This document shows, piece after piece, positions 5,626 through 6,978 of a DNA stretch of 6,978 nucleotides. The stretch is taken from NCBI GenBank assembly GCA_031255815.1, contig JAIRRU010000112.1:1-6978 (forward strand), written 5' to 3'. How positions within the stretch are numbered: position 1 is the stretch's first letter; each line of letters starts with the position of its first letter. Below the pieces are notes generated by a model. That model was not told the DNA's origin and made no database searches. It saw nothing but the letters and a program-made list of their open reading frames with translations. The position numbers and the translations under genes were made by a program. Source of the DNA: Treponema sp. Its GTDB lineage: Bacteria; Spirochaetota; Spirochaetia; Treponematales; Breznakiellaceae.

Positions 5626-6069
5626 TCAGCCCGGCTCCGCCTCCTCTCCGGTCTTTGTTTGGGGGAAGAAACGGGCCCGCTGCGCCTCTTTCTCCTTTAT
5701 CCTTTCCAGCACGATAAGGGAGAGCGTTTTGTACTGCTGGGGCAGCAGTTCCGCGTCAAGGCTGTTGTAACGTTCAAGCAGATCGTTAAACTCCGTCCGG
5801 GCCTGATCGTATTTTTTCTGTTTGTAGTGGATAAAGGCGATTTCGTATTCCGCCGCGCAGACAAGATCGGTATTGGTCAGGTTCCGATCCAGAAGGGCTT
5901 CGTAGTACTGAAGGGCGACTTTGTACCGGCTCCGGTCGGACGCTTCCTGGGCCCGCTGGATTAACTCCTCCGGGCTTGCCTCCTGGGGGATGTCTACGGG
6001 CCCGCCGGCGCAGGCTGCGAGCAGGAAAACGGCCAAAAGGGCAAATTGACAAGAAAAGAAAAAACGCAT
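5626..6069 (-). CDS. TPR-containing lipoprotein
   Basis: A 147-aa protein with a lipoprotein signal: MRFFF, hydrophobic stretch 9-19 and lipobox LAAC with lipidated C20, so it should be membrane-anchored facing the periplasm. The mature part has about two TPR units: residues 34-66 (AQEASDRSRYKVALQYYEALLDRN) and 71-104 (AAEYEIAFIHYKQKKYDQARTEFNDLLERY), then a helix and a charged tail. It resembles short BamD/YbgF-like TPR lipoproteins, but at 147 aa it is well below BamD length, so that role should not be assumed. An in-frame TAG four codons upstream leaves this ATG as the start; GGGGGT abuts it, too close for a normal ribosome site. It appears to be a single-gene unit, convergent with the VWA gene. 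Confidence 0.85.
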   Translation of the reverse strand: MRFFFSCQFALLAVFLLAACAGGPVDIPQEASPEELIQRAQEASDRSRYKVALQYYEALLDRNLTNTDLVCAAEYEIAFIHYKQKKYDQARTEFNDLLERYNSLDAELLPQQYKTLSLIVLERIKEKEAQRARFFPQTKTGEEAEPG

Positions 6070-6075
6070 ACCCCC

Positions 6076-6107
6076 ATTCTATACCATGGGGCTGCTTTAT
6101 GAAACAA
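6076..6107 (-). promoter_or_regulatory. Candidate promoter of the TPR lipoprotein, nearly leaderless
   Basis: Overlapping -10-like hexamers TATAGA (6083..6078, 4/6) and TAGAAT (6081..6076, 5/6) lie directly before the ATG at 6069. TTGTTT (6107..6102, 3/6) is 18 bp upstream of the first. Either -10 predicts a start 0-2 nt before the ATG. The -35 is weak. Confidence 0.4.
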
Positions 6108-6142
6108 GCCCCGGGCGTAACGCGGGATGAGCCGCTCACGAA

Positions 6143-6175
6143 AGACAGGGGGGCTCATAAGAGACAGGGAAGCTC
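6143..6175 (+). repeat. 14-bp direct repeat upstream of the argC promoter
   Basis: AGACAGGG-GGG-CTC (6143-6156) recurs as AGACAGGG-AAG-CTC (6162-6175), 12 of 14 identical and 19 bp apart, about two helical turns. The second copy ends 3 bp before the argC -35. The spacing fits an operator for an activator or repressor, but the sequence does not resemble the known ArgR box, which is AT-rich and palindromic. Confidence 0.5.
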
Positions 6176-6178
6176 CTC

Positions 6179-6207
6179 TTCACCACCGGGCTAAGTTTTG
6201 CTATTAT
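6179..6207 (+). promoter_or_regulatory. Putative sigma70-type promoter of argC
   Basis: -35 TTCACC (6179-6184, 4/6), a 17-bp spacer, and -10 TATTAT (6202-6207, 5/6). The predicted start near 6213-6214 gives a leader of about 31 nt containing a good ribosome site. Confidence 0.6.
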
Positions 6208-6231
6208 TGCGCAGATTCGGACTATTCCCCG

Positions 6232-6236
6232 GGAGG
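6232..6236 (+). promoter_or_regulatory. Shine-Dalgarno site of argC
   Basis: GGAGG lies 8 nt before the ATG at 6245, which fixes the argC start. It contrasts with several genes in this window that lack such a site. Confidence 0.85.
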
Positions 6237-6244
6237 TACTGTTT

Positions 6245-6978
6245 ATGATCGCGGGTGTTATCGGCGCTACCGGCTACGCGGGGGCCGAACTGGTAAGGCT
6301 CCTTGCCGGGCATCCCCGGGTGGATAAGCTTTCCCTGGCCTCGGTAAGTTTTGAAGGTAGCAGGATAGAAAACCTGTACCCCGGTTTTCTAGGCAGGGTC
6401 TCCGCCGTTCTGGAGAAGCCGGAGGCGGTTATCGCCGCTTCGGACGCGGTGTTCGCCGCCCTGCCCAGCGGGGTGGGAGAGCCCTACGCCAAGGCGGCCT
6501 TCGACCGGGGTATCCCCTATATCGATCTTTCCGCGGATTTCCGTTTTGACCGGGATGAGGCGCTTTATTCCGCCTGGTACGGGAAAGCTTACGCCGTCCC
6601 GGAACTGCGCGATCACTCGGTGTACGGCCTCCCGGAACTTAACCGGGAGCGGATCCGGGAGCTTGCGGGAGCGGGGGCCAAACCCGGCCCGGTGATCATC
6701 GGGAATCCTGGCTGTTACCCCACCGCCGCCTCCCTGGGGGCCTTTCCCGCCCTGGCCGGGGGCATTGCCGGGCCGGGGCTCATCATCGCCGACGCCGCCA
6801 GCGGGGTGAGCGGCGGCGGGCGGGAACCAAGCCAATCCTTCCACTTCCCCGAATGTTCCGATTCGGTGGCCCCTTACAAGGTGGGCGCCCACCGGCACAG
6901 CCCGGAGATAAGCCGCAACCTGGCCGCCATGGCCGCCAGAGGGGGGCTTCCCGCCCCCGCGCTGATCTTTACCCCCCA
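6245..6978 (+). CDS. argC: N-acetyl-gamma-glutamyl-phosphate reductase, 5' part (runs off the right edge)
   Basis: The first 244 codons are present; the family is usually about 340-350 aa, so roughly the last 100 residues lie outside. ArgC reduces N-acetyl-glutamyl 5-phosphate to the semialdehyde with NADPH in arginine biosynthesis, in the cytoplasm. The N-terminal dinucleotide-binding motif is VIGATGYAGAEL (G7, G10, G13). ALPSGVGEPYAK and YIDLSADFRF (about residues 96-101) are typical. The catalytic cysteine is C157 in IGNPGCYPTAASL, and the catalytic histidine region is GAHRHSPEI (214-222). ASGVSGGGRE is also present, which favours the standard ArgC form. No frameshift is visible. Other arg genes may follow beyond the edge, which cannot be seen. 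Confidence 0.96.
   Translation, partial: MIAGVIGATGYAGAELVRLLAGHPRVDKLSLASVSFEGSRIENLYPGFLGRVSAVLEKPEAVIAASDAVFAALPSGVGEPYAKAAFDRGIPYIDLSADFRFDRDEALYSAWYGKAYAVPELRDHSVYGLPELNRERIRELAGAGAKPGPVIIGNPGCYPTAASLGAFPALAGGIAGPGLIIADAASGVSGGGREPSQSFHFPECSDSVAPYKVGAHRHSPEISRNLAAMAARGGLPAPALIFTP

Noticed and set aside
5460..5717. 85-codon plus-strand open frame in the convergent spacer
   Set aside because: It is made of the GTTCGTG-type repeats plus antisense of the lipoprotein 3' end; the repetitive RVFSGYPF-like product reflects DNA repeats.
6108..6244. Riboswitch or attenuator in the argC leader
   Set aside because: The predicted leader is only about 31 nt, with no hairpin-plus-T-run and no leader peptide rich in arginine codons.
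6389..6898. 169-codon minus-strand open frame
   Set aside because: Antisense to argC, whose catalytic motifs are intact; Gly/Pro/Arg-rich shadow.

Overview
The window looks like an accessory-free stretch of a GC-rich (by eye, not computed) spirochaete chromosome, most likely of the Treponema lineage. Three things point there: exported TPR and VWA proteins and a TPR lipoprotein of the kind treponemes carry, a bactofilin beside them, and a tRNA-Lys with a G2:U71 wobble pair, which from memory is typical of spirochaetes that use class I lysyl-tRNA synthetase. I saw no mobile element, phage gene, CRISPR array or toxin-antitoxin locus.

Left part (positions 1-4146, all minus strand, read right to left): an HD-superfamily metal-dependent phosphohydrolase, then a beta-phosphoglucomutase-like HAD hydrolase whose start overlaps the HD stop (ATGA), then a bactofilin behind its own strong promoter, then an exported TPR protein one base later, then mtaB (the methylthiotransferase that makes ms2t6A37), and finally tRNA-Lys(UUU). 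The tRNA is the known substrate class of MtaB and lies 22 bp past its stop codon. A promoter for the tRNA appears to lie inside the mtaB 3' end.

Right part (4147-6978): a divergent intergenic region with a GC-rich inverted repeat; a plus-strand gene for an exported protein with a C-terminal von Willebrand factor A domain; a 227-bp convergent spacer with a weak terminator-like hairpin and a degenerate GTTCGTG-type repeat cluster; a minus-strand TPR lipoprotein; a divergent promoter region with a 14-bp direct repeat; and the first 244 codons of argC (arginine biosynthesis), which runs off the right edge.

Functionally the window mixes envelope and cell-shape genes (bactofilin, two TPR proteins, VWA protein), tRNA maturation (mtaB with tRNA-Lys), two hydrolases of unknown substrate, and arginine biosynthesis. 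The most noteworthy signals are the enzyme-substrate pairing of mtaB and tRNA-Lys, and several genes without a usable Shine-Dalgarno sequence whose -10-like hexamer ends 5-7 bases before the ATG. The latter suggests leaderless or nearly leaderless transcripts.
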